This document shows positions 17,501 to 26,072 of a stretch of 64,000 nt of DNA, piece after piece. Where the stretch lies: positions 1 through 64,000 of the forward strand of contig JAAVLZ010000007.1 of assembly GCA_012034405.1 (NCBI GenBank). The letters are read 5' to 3'. The first letter of the stretch is position 1. Each line of letters opens with the position of its first letter. The translations under genes were made by a program, and so were the position numbers. This stretch comes from Oscillospiraceae bacterium HV4-5-C5C (lineage in GTDB: Bacteria; Bacillota; Clostridia; Saccharofermentanales; Fastidiosipilaceae). Under the pieces are notes generated by a model that saw only the letters and a list, made by a program, of their open reading frames with translations, did no database searches and was not told the origin of the DNA.

Positions 17501-18055
17501 TTAAGCGCCTTAAGCATCCAGGCCGCAGATCCGGACCGGGCGCTGACCCCGACGGTTACTGCCCAGGCCCAGGCAGCTGACCTTAACACCAAGCTCAATA
17601 TTGAGACTTCGGCTGAACTGACTTCAAGCGCTTCGCTGAGCCTGGCGTCACTTACCTGGAGCTCACTGGCGGGACTGGGCAACGACAACGCTGCCAGCCT
17701 GCTGACGGTGCGACTGGATACGGCTGGCAGCCTTCAGAATCAGTCACCGACGGCTTGGTGGCAGTTGCAGCAGGCTTTAACCCTGAACGGCCTGCGGCTG
17801 GACAGTACAGTTCAGGAGCTGACGGATATTCGCTGTGCCGCTTTTCGCCTGGGAGATCAGGAGAAGGTGGTGATCATGAATCTGAGTGACCAGCAGCAGT
17901 CGTGTACCCTGGATGCCGGCGTATGGGATGGCAAAGGAACTTTATATACCTATAATGAAAACGGTAAAAATCGTCTGCGCAAGACCTATAACGGTAAGCG
18001 ACAGCGGATACAGCTGCCCGCAGGCGGAGTAGTTATTATAGACGGTACGTATTGA
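14555..18055 (+). CDS. Large membrane-anchored extracytoplasmic protein with propeller, CBM-like and glycosidase-like regions
   Basis: The 1166-residue protein is not matched to a named family. Residues 1-28 are basic and cytoplasmic, and 29-54 form one membrane anchor (LGLLALILAFFMLGWG). About 260-560 hold repeated blade-like beta segments (SAEGDLWRGSL, QGTIYITRNQGSSWELL, SAAGRLLIIN) typical of a beta-propeller with an Asp-box-like turn. About 640-755 resemble a CBM4/9-like jelly roll (VYSFSVYLRTG, GKGDLYLDDCYLG). From about 760 the pattern follows a GH51/GH39-like TIM barrel (VRPDLLRFSY, EVMEYLAGP near 845), but the place of the catalytic N-E reads RFIFEFTDS. A C-terminal beta sandwich ends VVIMNLSDQQQSCTL and IQLPAGGVVIIDGTY. 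I infer a surface glycan-binding protein, perhaps catalytically dead. It overlaps the CPBP gene by four bases. Confidence 0.75.
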   Translation: MMLSRHKRKGGRRQTASWLAILYLRHKSYLGLLALILAFFMLGWGILALVSALAGQETSGLITVKTDPDDTQVSILGSGLNLLQPVSSNLLQDPSFEPTYLTAAMTVNLTNSEGLWVTPAEAQSDLYASGFFDQAEVTLLHVNEDGSRSQLDQGTVLSQTNWEPVFDQLQQVWPGQSYDPAGLEAADLQQINDIALSYDTEGHVTGSVACGNGGLLLRTLQGGSMNAYVLDSLTGDISSLDSAPQLSESAAARADEQAVTLTTAAVYLLSAEGDLWRGSLDFSQWERLGPAELSDSSAGGGIVRLPEEGSWQGFVNLDEQIYVWGSQGLLRLEEDGWSWVADSYSLPADDSWIAAASGQEDVLLLSAAGRLLIINEDRRISTAYLDQLDELHFVSTGREVELTVQPASQDPATATRSLWGDNIKDRSDQELWAEVAADQTGSYFLRSQAGRVISLKAATDQAEPFEISQTTALPAASGWQQLLPLTGNDWLALTLQGTIYITRNQGSSWELLDTRELLEAGSSSQTGITRRLAWLGNSRLCLIGDAGLTLLPLNTQMLINWSRADTAATAGDRLLLQAWVNDPLGQGYLKTDSTNQSADQAYPWQQQDRQGGTDPDGLQFRTQDEAVQTASNYDSSLPQGRQYVCLSPDWPQLKQTMQGQDQDLLQDQQVYSFSVYLRTGQPDDHGKLTLTLGGKTVLAEASLERMDQTWRRYQLTFIAPENNVQDDLWLTLNWSGKGDLYLDDCYLGLALAEDRGDALLSQQLASVRPDLLRFSYAAIGQAAVPSGYWSLNRGNTVANWDQTGWTDKQGLSLESALRQAAAARSAPWLVFDSLSTPEDMAEVMEYLAGPVSEPIGEKRLKNGSPVPWTSTLSRFIFEFTDSQGLCRSDSERAAFVDQLISAVQASSYYSQIKNQLIFVDGMNYTEGVMLSVADYHSSRLDLSLNQADTQNSLAEQIDSAYNTYAGSSPRHVNLPGTWIPELLSALSIQAADPDRALTPTVTAQAQAADLNTKLNIETSAELTSSASLSLASLTWSSLAGLGNDNAASLLTVRLDTAGSLQNQSPTAWWQLQQALTLNGLRLDSTVQELTDIRCAAFRLGDQEKVVIMNLSDQQQSCTLDAGVWDGKGTLYTYNENGKNRLRKTYNGKRQRIQLPAGGVVIIDGTY

Positions 18056-18072
18056 GTAGCGGGGGGATATTT

Positions 18073-18963
18073 ATGCAAACGGATGAGAAGACGCCTCAGA
18101 GCAGATCACGCTGGCTGAACCGGCCGCGCCTGACCTGGCTCTTGCTGCAAAACTGCGGCTTGATTTTGCTGGCAGCCGGTATCCATTTTTTCAAAGCGCC
18201 GAATCATTTTGCTATGGGCGGTACCTCCGGCTTGTCTATTATTGCCTCGACGCTCGTGCCCGGGATCGATGTCGGCACCTTTATGTTCATCGTAAATGGC
18301 GCCTTACTGCTGCTGGGCTTTATCTTTTTGGGCAAAAAGATCATCGGCGCCACCCTGTACTCGTCTCTGATGCTCTCATTCTTTGTCTGGCTGCTTGACC
18401 GTCTCTGGCCTATGACCGCACCCTTTACCGGTGACACTTTACTGGAGCTTTGCTATGCCGTGATCTTACCTGCCGCTGGCAGCGCTATCATATTTAACTT
18501 AGGTTCTACCAGCGGTGGCACGGATATCCTGGCTATGATTCTGGCTAAATATACCAGCCTTGAAATCGGTAAGGCTCTGCTGGTATCAGACTTCTGTATC
18601 GCCCTGTTCGCCGGCGGGCTGTATGGGGTCAGAACCGGACTGTATTGTGTCTTAGGTCTGCTGGCCAAGGCCTTTGTGGTAGATGGCGTCATAGATGGCA
18701 TCAACTCCCGGAAACTGGTGAATATTGTGTGCTCTGATCCTGAAGCCGTACAGCATTATATCATCCGGCAACTGCAGCGCGGTGCTACGGTTTATCAGGC
18801 TTCCGGCGCATTCTCCCGGAAGCCTGAGCAAGTGATCAGTACGGTTCTGACCCGGCGCGAGGCGGTCCTGCTGCGCAATTTTATCCGCCGGACTGATCCG
18901 CAGGCTTTTATCACCATTGTCAATTCCAGCGAAACGATCGGTAAAAACTTCCGCGCGATTTAA
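18073..18963 (+). CDS. YitT family membrane protein (DUF161/DUF2179)
   Basis: The 296-residue protein starts at ATG 18073 after GGGGGGATATTT; a TTG at 18052 overlaps the upstream gene but lacks a ribosome site. Five or six membrane helices (about 20-185) carry HFFKAPNHFAMGGTSGLSII and FNLGSTSGGTDILAMIL, the YitT signatures. The C-terminal cytoplasmic domain (about 200-296, VYQASGAFSRKPEQVISTVLTRRE) is DUF2179, a possible ligand-binding regulatory domain. Transport function is presumed, but the substrate is unknown. It is the last gene of the CPBP-surface protein unit. Confidence 0.88.
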   Translation: MQTDEKTPQSRSRWLNRPRLTWLLLQNCGLILLAAGIHFFKAPNHFAMGGTSGLSIIASTLVPGIDVGTFMFIVNGALLLLGFIFLGKKIIGATLYSSLMLSFFVWLLDRLWPMTAPFTGDTLLELCYAVILPAAGSAIIFNLGSTSGGTDILAMILAKYTSLEIGKALLVSDFCIALFAGGLYGVRTGLYCVLGLLAKAFVVDGVIDGINSRKLVNIVCSDPEAVQHYIIRQLQRGATVYQASGAFSRKPEQVISTVLTRREAVLLRNFIRRTDPQAFITIVNSSETIGKNFRAI

Positions 18964-19072
18964 ATCACAGGACCCGGCCAGGACATACAGCAGTGAGGCC
19001 TGCCGGCAGGAAAGCTTTGGCCGGTGCTATCTAAACCGGCGACCGCCGAACACTGGCCAGTACCTGACTGAA

Positions 19073-19118
19073 AAAAGCTGTCCTCCGGCCTCAGACTGAG
19101 GGGTGGAGAACAGCTTTC
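19073..19118 (-). terminator. Terminator of the malic enzyme gene (also faces yitT)
   Basis: On the minus strand AAAGCTGTTCTCC pairs with GGAGGACAGCTTT and is followed by TTTTTT. It lies between the converging yitT-like and malic enzyme genes and can serve both. The rest of 18964-19213 holds no gene that I can see. Confidence 0.85.
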
Positions 19119-19213
19119 TGATTTGATCCGTCGCAAGGTCAGGCGTCAGCCGGCCGTCTGGGTGTTGATACGACTCAACGCGGTAAACACGCCATTTACC
19201 CGGCTCTTTACGC

Positions 19214-20389
19214 TCAGATACGGGCTACGCCGCTTTTACGCGCAGCGTCAGCGACCGCGGAGGCTACCGTGTCCTTGACGCGTTTATCAAACGCCGCCGG
19301 CATAATATAATCAGGGCGCAGTTCTGCGTCACTGACCAGGCTGGCGATCGCCTCAGCCGCGGCAATCTTCATGTCATCATTAATGTCGCGGGCACGGACA
19401 TCCAGCGCGCCGCGGAAGATACCGGGGAAGGCCAGTACGTTGTTGATCTGGTTTGCAAAGTCGGAACGCCCTGTAGCTACAATGGCCGCACCGGCTGCTT
19501 TAGCGTCATCCGGGAAAATTTCAGGTGTGGGGTTGGCACAGGCAAAAATGATGGGGTCCTTAGCCATAGTACGAACCATATCCTGCGTCATAACACCAGG
19601 CGCAGACACACCAATAAAGACATCAGCGCCTTTGATCACATCGGCCAGGCCGCCTTTTTTGCCCTTCTGGTTGGTGATCTTGGCCATTTCTTCCTTGGCC
19701 GGATTCAGCCCGTCCCGTCCCTCATAAATAGCGCCCTTGCGATCACAAAGCACCACATCATTCAGTCCGCGGGAAATCAGCAGTTTAGTGATGGCAATAG
19801 CCGCGGCGCCGGCGCCGTTCACGACAATGCTGATATCATCCAGCTTACGGCCGGTCAGACGCAAAGCGTTGAGCATAGCCGCCATGGTCACCACCGCGGT
19901 GCCGTGCTGGTCGTCATGGAAAATGGGGATGTCACAGACTGCTTTTAACCGCTTTTCAATCTCAAAGCAGCGCGGCGCAGAAATGTCCTCCAGGTTGACC
20001 CCGCCAAAAGATCCCTGCAGCAGCTCAACCGTGCGCACGATTTCATCTACATCATGACTGCGGACGCAAAGCGGAAAGGCGTCAACATCACCAAACGCTT
20101 TAAAAAGAGCGCATTTGCCTTCCATAACCGGCATGCCGGCCTCAGGACCGATGTCACCCAGGCCCAGTACTGCGGAGCCGTCTGTCACAACCGCCACCAG
20201 ATTCCAGCGGCGGGTATACTTATAGGATAAATCGACATCTTTTTGGATCTCCAGGCAAGGCGCAGCCACGCCAGGGGTATAAGCAATTGAAAGCTCTTCC
20301 GGAGTGCCTACGGGCGCTTTGGCGATTACTTCAATTTTGCCTTTCCATTCCTCATGTTTTTTTAGTGCGATTGCATTGATGTCAGCCAT
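19214..20389 (-). CDS. NAD(P)-dependent malic enzyme (malate dehydrogenase, decarboxylating)
   Basis: The 391-residue cytoplasmic enzyme converts malate to pyruvate and CO2. ATG 20389 follows AGGAGGTTAAT. The catalytic N-terminal domain has the conserved [36 protein letters not shown] and [18 protein letters not shown], then [11 protein letters not shown] with the metal-binding Asp pair. The NAD-binding domain follows ([16 protein letters not shown]), then [10 protein letters not shown]. Size is that of the short bacterial form without a phosphotransacetylase extension. It stands alone with its own promoter and terminator. Confidence 0.95.
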   Translation of the reverse strand: MADINAIALKKHEEWKGKIEVIAKAPVGTPEELSIAYTPGVAAPCLEIQKDVDLSYKYTRRWNLVAVVTDGSAVLGLGDIGPEAGMPVMEGKCALFKAFGDVDAFPLCVRSHDVDEIVRTVELLQGSFGGVNLEDISAPRCFEIEKRLKAVCDIPIFHDDQHGTAVVTMAAMLNALRLTGRKLDDISIVVNGAGAAAIAITKLLISRGLNDVVLCDRKGAIYEGRDGLNPAKEEMAKITNQKGKKGGLADVIKGADVFIGVSAPGVMTQDMVRTMAKDPIIFACANPTPEIFPDDAKAAGAAIVATGRSDFANQINNVLAFPGIFRGALDVRARDINDDMKIAAAEAIASLVSDAELRPDYIMPAAFDKRVKDTVASAVADAARKSGVARI

Positions 20390-20526
20390 AATTAACCTCC
20401 TGTATTATGCCGTCACATTTTTGCCTGGGGCTTTTGCGGGGTAAGCGCTGAAACTGCCAGCCGCGGCCGCTGTTGCCGCCGGGCCTCTGCATGCTTGACG
20501 CAAAGAGATTCAGGCATCGGTAATAA

Positions 20527-20553
20527 AATATACCATTTTCGCAAAAAAGGCAA
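20527..20553 (-). promoter_or_regulatory. Probable malic enzyme promoter
   Basis: On the minus strand, TTGCCT (20553-20548) precedes TGG-TATATT (-10 at 20532-20527), an extended -10 with a short 15-base spacer. The leader to the start codon is about 135 bases and GC-rich. Confidence 0.4.
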
Positions 20554-20559
20554 TTGATA

Positions 20560-20887
20560 AATTTGGATTTATTTGTGGCGTGACTTGCTCAGATCTGTGC
20601 ATAAAGACAGCTCAGGTGGAGGAACACAGCTGGAGAAACACTTGATGTGAGTAACTGCTGCCGGATAAGTGCAGTCCCTCGGCTTAACGCCGGTTAATGA
20701 GCCAGGCGGACGCAACTTTTACGAAAATCCTGCAATCGCTTGAAGCCTGATGGCCAAGCTGCTAATCTTCCCATAAGCGCTTTGTCCAAAGCCGCCGGCA
20801 GCGGTTGCTGAATCAGACCGATCCGGGCCGTCGGCAGCTCCAGACAGGTGAAAAGCAGCAGATAAAATGGAAAGGTTGGGTCGGCAC
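20560..20887. other. Intergenic region before the alpha-xylosidase gene
   Basis: About 330 bases between the malic enzyme promoter and the GH31 start. The sequence becomes GC-rich toward the gene and contains short inverted repeats (CGGC-TTAACG-CCG near 20680). I see no convincing ORF, known riboswitch or clean promoter here. Confidence 0.5.
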
Positions 20888-23227
20888 ATGCAATATCTTG
20901 ATGGTGTTTGGCTTATGAACAAAGGGTATAAAGTAGACTTTGCGCAGCAAATCTATGATGCGCTGATTGAAGAGGGACCGGAGGGCCAGCAGCTGACGCT
21001 GTATGCTCCGTTTCAAAAGGTGGAAAATGAAGGAGGGGTATTGAATAACGGCCTGCTCACCGTGGAGATTTCTTCTCCGCTTGAGGACATCATCCGGGTG
21101 CGGCAGTATCATCACCTGGGCGCGGTCAAAACCCGTCCGGCTTTTTTGTGCCATCGGGAGAGCGTGCCGGTTGAGATCAGTCAGGATGGCCGGACCTGGC
21201 GTTTTCGCAGCGGCAAAGCTACCCTGGTCATCCAGGCAGGGCCGCCGTTGACCTGGCGCTTCTGCTATGATGATGAAACCCGCACGCAGATTAAGCCGCG
21301 CGGTCAGGTCTATTTAACTGATCCCAAGGGGCAGGCGCACTCGGCCGCCCGGCTGAGCCTTGAGGTTGGCGAACAGATTTATGGCCTGGGCGAGCGCTTT
21401 TCCGCTCTGGTTAAAAACGGGCAGGCTATGGATACCTGGAACCGTGACGGCGGTACGGGTACAACCCAGGCCTATAAATGTATTCCTTTTTATATCAGCA
21501 GCCGCAGTTACGGCGTGCTGGTAGACAGCCCTGACCGGGTTTCATTTGAGATAGCCAGTGAAAAGGTTTCTGATATTCAGTTTTCTGTCCCCGGTGAGGC
21601 ATTGAGTTATTGCTTTATTGGCGGCAGCGATATGAAGGCCGTACTCAGCCGCTACAGTGACCTGACCGGACACCCGGCAAAGCTGCCGGCCTGGTCCTTT
21701 GGCCTCTGGCTCAGTACGTCTTTCCTGACCGACTATGATGAAAAAACCGTCCTGGATTTTGTGGACGGCATGGCTGAGCGGGATATTCCGCTGGAGGTTT
21801 TTCATTTTGACTGCCGCTGGATGAAATCTTTTGAGTGGTGCAACTTTTTGTGGGATGAGGCGAAATTCCCGGATCCGGAGCGGATGCTGCGGCGCCTGCA
21901 TGAAAAGGGGCTCAAGGTCTGCGTCTGGATCAACCCCTACATTGGTCAGAAGTCCCCGCTGTTTAAAGAAGGCAGGGACAACGGCTACTTTATCAAGCGG
22001 CCGGATGGCAGCGTCTGGCAATGGGATCTGTGGGTGGCAGGCATGGGCATAGTGGATTTCACCAATCCGGAAGCCGTGCGCTGGTATCAGGGCCTGCTGA
22101 AACAGCTGACCGATATGGGGGTGGACTGCTTCAAGACTGATTTTGGCGAACGGATCCCGACCGACTGTGTTTACTATGACGGATCAGATCCCCAACGCAT
22201 GCATAATTATTACAGCTACCTTTACAATAAAACCGTCTTTGACCTGCTGCGTGAGCAGCAGGGCGAGGGTCAGGCTGTCCTGTTTGCCCGTTCCGCAACG
22301 GTCGGCGGTCAGCAGTTCCCGGTGCATTGGGGCGGTGACTGTACGGCGGAATATGTCTCAATGGCTGAGAGCCTGCGCGCCGGCCTGTCCTTTGGGCTGA
22401 GCGGCTTTGGTTACTGGAGTCACGATATCGGCGGCTTTGAGGATGGCTGTGAACCGGATCTTTACCGGCGCTGGACTCAGTTTGGCCTGCTGTCTTCGCA
22501 CAGCCGCTATCACGGCAGCGGCATGTACAAGGTGCCCTGGCTTTACGGTCAGGAAGCGGTGGACAATACCAGACTCTATACCAAATTGAAACTGAGACTC
22601 ATGCCGTACCTGATGCAGACCGCGTCGGAGGCCTGGCAAAAGGGGCTGCCGATGCTGCGCGCCATGGTACTGGAGTTCCAGGAGGATGAAAACTGCCGCT
22701 ACCTGGACCGCCAGTATATGCTGGGACCGTCCCTCCTGGTGGCACCGGTGTTCAGCAGTGACAGCCGGGTCAGCTTTTATCTGCCCGGGCCAGGTATCTG
22801 GACCCATCTGCTGACCGGCGAACGCCTGCAGGGCGGCCGCTGGTACAGCCGCTACTGCGCCGCCGACTGGCTGCCCTTATATGTAAGGCCGGGCAGTCTC
22901 CTGCTGTTAGGCCGGGAAAGCGGACATCCGGATTATGATTACAGTGTCGGCAGTGAACTGCATGTCTTTGCAGATCCGTCCGTTTGTGCCGCTGACCTGA
23001 CCATATCGGACAGTTCCGGCGCGGCCTGCGGTCAGGCAGGCTACACCCTGCAGGATGGTCAGCTGGAGATCAAGCAAAACGGTCTGGCTCAAAGCCAGCT
23101 GTGCCTGCACGATGCGGAGCATGGCGGCACTTATGGAGCCTATGAGTATATCCGGCTTCAGCGGGAGGGCGGTTTGCCGCTGGCTGCTGACCGCAGCTGG
23201 ACCTACCGCGGGCCGGTCAGCGTTTGA
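20888..23227 (+). CDS. yicI: Alpha-xylosidase, glycoside hydrolase family 31 (YicI-like)
   Basis: The 779-residue enzyme removes alpha-linked xylose from xyloglucan oligosaccharides such as isoprimeverose. Order: N-terminal beta sandwich (1-230), GLGERFSALVKNG, (beta/alpha)8 barrel with VDCFKTDFGERIP (nucleophile Asp418) and HWGGDCTAEY (acid/base Asp484), GFGYWSHDIGGFE, then C-terminal beta domains. The catalytic Asp numbers nearly match E. coli YicI (416 and 482), and the YYDGSDPQRMHNYYSYLYNK segment is diagnostic of the YicI subgroup. The ATG 20888 start gives MQYLDGVWLMNKG, collinear with YicI; the ATG 21 bases upstream has no ribosome site. No signal peptide, so it is intracellular. Its end overlaps the convergent XylR gene by 11 bases. 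Confidence 0.93.
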   Translation: MQYLDGVWLMNKGYKVDFAQQIYDALIEEGPEGQQLTLYAPFQKVENEGGVLNNGLLTVEISSPLEDIIRVRQYHHLGAVKTRPAFLCHRESVPVEISQDGRTWRFRSGKATLVIQAGPPLTWRFCYDDETRTQIKPRGQVYLTDPKGQAHSAARLSLEVGEQIYGLGERFSALVKNGQAMDTWNRDGGTGTTQAYKCIPFYISSRSYGVLVDSPDRVSFEIASEKVSDIQFSVPGEALSYCFIGGSDMKAVLSRYSDLTGHPAKLPAWSFGLWLSTSFLTDYDEKTVLDFVDGMAERDIPLEVFHFDCRWMKSFEWCNFLWDEAKFPDPERMLRRLHEKGLKVCVWINPYIGQKSPLFKEGRDNGYFIKRPDGSVWQWDLWVAGMGIVDFTNPEAVRWYQGLLKQLTDMGVDCFKTDFGERIPTDCVYYDGSDPQRMHNYYSYLYNKTVFDLLREQQGEGQAVLFARSATVGGQQFPVHWGGDCTAEYVSMAESLRAGLSFGLSGFGYWSHDIGGFEDGCEPDLYRRWTQFGLLSSHSRYHGSGMYKVPWLYGQEAVDNTRLYTKLKLRLMPYLMQTASEAWQKGLPMLRAMVLEFQEDENCRYLDRQYMLGPSLLVAPVFSSDSRVSFYLPGPGIWTHLLTGERLQGGRWYSRYCAADWLPLYVRPGSLLLLGRESGHPDYDYSVGSELHVFADPSVCAADLTISDSSGAACGQAGYTLQDGQLEIKQNGLAQSQLCLHDAEHGGTYGAYEYIRLQREGGLPLAADRSWTYRGPVSV

Positions 23228-24365
23228 GCTTCAGCCGTTCCACTCCGAAAAACTGTTGCAATACCAGATAGATGCCGCCGGCGCCGGTGCTGTCCATATC
23301 GTGCTGGGAGGGCTGCAGCAGCCGGCCGTTAGGGATGCGGCAGCGCGGCGCCGCGGCAATCCGCGGCAAAAGATTGGGTAACACTGCGGCCAGCCGGCTG
23401 TGCAGGACCACTGCCGCCGGGTCGGTCAGACGGCAGACATTATTGAGCAGGATACCCATGTAGGTAACAAACTGATTCAGACAGTCTGCCGCGGCCGGTT
23501 GATCCGCCCGGCAGGCGTTGAGAAACTGGTCAAAGCTGGCTTCCGTATCACCGCTGAACTCCCGGTACTGATCCAGCAATGCCCGCTCAGAGGCATATTG
23601 CTCCACGCAGCCATGATTGCCGCAGGGGCAGGGCTTGCCGCCAGGCACCGCGATCAGGTGGCCGATCTCACCGCTGAAGCCCTGCTGACCGCTCTGCAGT
23701 CGTCCATTCTGGATCAGGCCGGCTCCGATACCGCTGTGGATGCTGATGCTGATAAAGTTATCCTGCGCCAGACCCAAGCCTAAATCTCCCAGGGCACATA
23801 GATTGGCTTCATTCATCAGATATACCGGGCAGTTCAGACGCTCCTGCAGCGGACCGGCCAGATCCAGTTCAGCCAAGTGGTAATAAGGGGTAAATAAAAT
23901 CCGGTTTTCATAAACGTTGCCATGTATCCCGACGCAAAGACCGGCCGGCGGCCGGTCAGGCAGCTGTTGCAAAAATTGCTGCAGAGCCAGCTGGAGTGCC
24001 GGCAGAAAGGCTGTTCGCTGGTATACCGGGGCCGGCAGCACCATAGGCTGACCGCAGTGACTGCCGTCCAGCCAGGCGGCATAAAAAACCCATTCATCCG
24101 GCCGCAGGTCTATAGCCAGCGCCAGTCCGGTCTGGGCATTGATTTCTAGCAGGGTAGGGCGGCGGCCGGAGCGGCTTGGTCCGCTGCCGCTTTCAATTAC
24201 CAGCTGCTGCGCCATGAGGTGACTCACAATCTCAGAGATGGTGACCTTGTTTAAATGGGTGCGCCGGGATAACTGGGCCCGGGACAGGGGTTGCTGCAGC
24301 AGCAGCGTTTCCAGCACCAGCGATTCATTGTGCGCGCGTATTTGAGCCTGGCTATGTTTATTCAT
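23217..24365 (-). CDS. xylR: ROK-family transcriptional repressor, XylR type
   Basis: The 382-residue regulator has an N-terminal winged helix-turn-helix (about 17-65, LSRAQLSRRTHLNKVTISEI) and a sugar-kinase-like ROK domain with EANLCALGDLG, the SIHSGIGAGLIQNGRL loop, GEIGHLIAVPGG and zinc motif CPCGNHGCVEQYAS. Divergent from xylA and convergent with the alpha-xylosidase gene, it should repress xylose genes until xylose binds, as in Bacillus. A matching palindromic operator lies at 24582-24606. The start codon at 24365 is ATG, with AAAAAG upstream as a weak ribosome site. Confidence 0.9.
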   Translation of the reverse strand: MNKHSQAQIRAHNESLVLETLLLQQPLSRAQLSRRTHLNKVTISEIVSHLMAQQLVIESGSGPSRSGRRPTLLEINAQTGLALAIDLRPDEWVFYAAWLDGSHCGQPMVLPAPVYQRTAFLPALQLALQQFLQQLPDRPPAGLCVGIHGNVYENRILFTPYYHLAELDLAGPLQERLNCPVYLMNEANLCALGDLGLGLAQDNFISISIHSGIGAGLIQNGRLQSGQQGFSGEIGHLIAVPGGKPCPCGNHGCVEQYASERALLDQYREFSGDTEASFDQFLNACRADQPAAADCLNQFVTYMGILLNNVCRLTDPAAVVLHSRLAAVLPNLLPRIAAAPRCRIPNGRLLQPSQHDMDSTGAGGIYLVLQQFFGVERLKLKR

Positions 24366-24546
24366 CTTTTTGCTTAACCATTTATGCCTTCATTTTGTAT
24401 GAGTATACCACCTGTTTCCCGTCCGTCTGTATGCCAGCCGGCCTTTCAGACCTGACCGGCTGCTGCCCTGGGTGATATCAGCGGGAATTTTTGGCCGTCA
24501 AAGCAAGATCGGCCTCAATCTTCACAATTTATAACACAAAAATACC

Positions 24547-24574
24547 TTGACAACTAGATACATCCTGATAAAAT
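24547..24574 (+). promoter_or_regulatory. xylA promoter
   Basis: -35 TTGACA (24547-24552), 16-base spacer, -10 TAAAAT (24569-24574). It lies immediately upstream of the XylR-like operator. Confidence 0.8.
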
Positions 24575-24581
24575 CGAATTG

Positions 24582-24606
24582 AATTAGTTAATCTGACTAA
24601 CAAATT
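24582..24606 (+). promoter_or_regulatory. XylR operator in front of xylA
   Basis: AATTAGTTA (24582-24590) and TAACAAATT (24598-24606) form a near-perfect inverted repeat, with one mismatch, around a 7-base centre. It covers the transcription start. The GTTA/TAAC arms resemble the Bacillus xyl operator consensus. Confidence 0.75.
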
Positions 24607-24666
24607 GATTGGCTTATATTTTGATCATTAAACAGGGGCAAAGCAGGCCCCCAAGGAGGCAGTTAT

Positions 24667-25980
24667 ATGCAAGCATACTATCCTACAATTCCCAAGATCC
24701 GTTATGAGGGTGCCAGATCAGACAATCCGCTGGCATTCAAGTACTATGATCCTGAAGCGATTGTTGCCGGCAAGTCCATGCGTGAGCAACTGCGCTTTGC
24801 CATGAGCTACTGGCACACCATGGTGGCGGCCGGCACAGATATGTTTGGTGTCAATACCATGGATAAGAGCTACGGTTCCACGGATCCCATGACTCAGGCC
24901 GAGCATAAAGCGCAGGCGGCTTTTGAACTGATGGACAAGCTGGATCTGGACTTTTTCTGCTTCCATGACCGGGACATTTCTCCGGAAGCAGATAACCTGA
25001 AGGAGACCGACGCCCGGCTGGACAAAATCACAGCTTTACTGAAGCAGCTGATGAAGGACTACAACAAAAAACTACTGTGGGGTACCGCTAACCTCTTTGG
25101 CAATCCCCGTTACATGAACGGCGCGGGAACATCTCCGTCAGCTGATGTTTACGCGTTCGCCGCGGCCCAGCTGAAAAAGGCTGTGGAGATCACAGTAGAG
25201 CTGGGCGGTAACGGCTATGTATTCTGGGGCGGCCGGGAAGGCTATGAAACTCTGCTGAATACGGACATGGCCTTTGAACTGGATAACATGGCCCGGTTGA
25301 TGCACATGGTGGTGGACTACGCCCGCAGCATTGGCTTTAAAGGTGACTTCTATATTGAGCCTAAGCCCAAGGAACCCATGAAACATCAATATGACTTTGA
25401 CGCGGCCACTGCGTTGAATTTCCTGCGCGCCCATGATCTGCTGGGTGACTTCAAACTGAATATTGAAGCGAATCACGCGACTTTGGCCCAGCACACCTTC
25501 CAGCATGAGCTGAGAACCGCCGCGGTCAACGGCGCCTTTGGCTCAGTTGACGCAAATCAGGGCGATCTGCTCTTAGGCTGGGACACCGACCAGTTCCCCA
25601 CCAATGTCTATGACACCACCCTGGCCATGCTGGAGATCCTCAAAGCCGGCGGCTTTACGAATGGCGGCCTGAATTTTGACGCCAAGGCCCGCCGCGCTTC
25701 CAATACCGTTGAGGATATCTTTTATAGCTATATCGCCGGCATGGACGCCTTTGCGCTGGGCCTTCGCCTGGCGGATAAGATTCAGCAGGACGGCCGGCTG
25801 GACAAATTTGTGGCTGAGCGCTACAGCTCCTTCCAGAGCGGTATCGGCCAAAAAATCCTGGAGGGCCGGACCAGTCTGCCGGAACTTGAGGCTTACGCCC
25901 TGGAGAAGGGTGAGGTGAAACCACAGAGCGGACGTCAGGAGTATCTGGAATCCATTTTAAATCAGCTTATGTTTGGCTGA
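24667..25980 (+). CDS. xylA: Xylose isomerase
   Basis: The 437-residue enzyme converts D-xylose to D-xylulose. ATG 24667 follows AAGGAGGCAGTTAT. Hallmarks in order: [18 protein letters not shown] (catalytic His and Asp), [46 protein letters not shown] (metal Glu), [19 protein letters not shown], and [20 protein letters not shown]. These features and the length place it in the class II group. It is followed by xylB after 92 bases and controlled by the operator upstream. Confidence 0.97.
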   Translation: MQAYYPTIPKIRYEGARSDNPLAFKYYDPEAIVAGKSMREQLRFAMSYWHTMVAAGTDMFGVNTMDKSYGSTDPMTQAEHKAQAAFELMDKLDLDFFCFHDRDISPEADNLKETDARLDKITALLKQLMKDYNKKLLWGTANLFGNPRYMNGAGTSPSADVYAFAAAQLKKAVEITVELGGNGYVFWGGREGYETLLNTDMAFELDNMARLMHMVVDYARSIGFKGDFYIEPKPKEPMKHQYDFDAATALNFLRAHDLLGDFKLNIEANHATLAQHTFQHELRTAAVNGAFGSVDANQGDLLLGWDTDQFPTNVYDTTLAMLEILKAGGFTNGGLNFDAKARRASNTVEDIFYSYIAGMDAFALGLRLADKIQQDGRLDKFVAERYSSFQSGIGQKILEGRTSLPELEAYALEKGEVKPQSGRQEYLESILNQLMFG

Positions 25981-26072
25981 GACCAGAGTTGGTTGCCTGA
26001 CATCTTTACAGCCGTCTGTCCCAGGCAGTATCTGCTCCTGAGGCAGGCGGCTGTCCCGGTAGGAGGGGACTT

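Noticed and set aside
20600-20880. Cobalamin or other known riboswitch before the alpha-xylosidase gene
   Set aside because: No conserved aptamer core could be recognised; only short unrelated inverted repeats.
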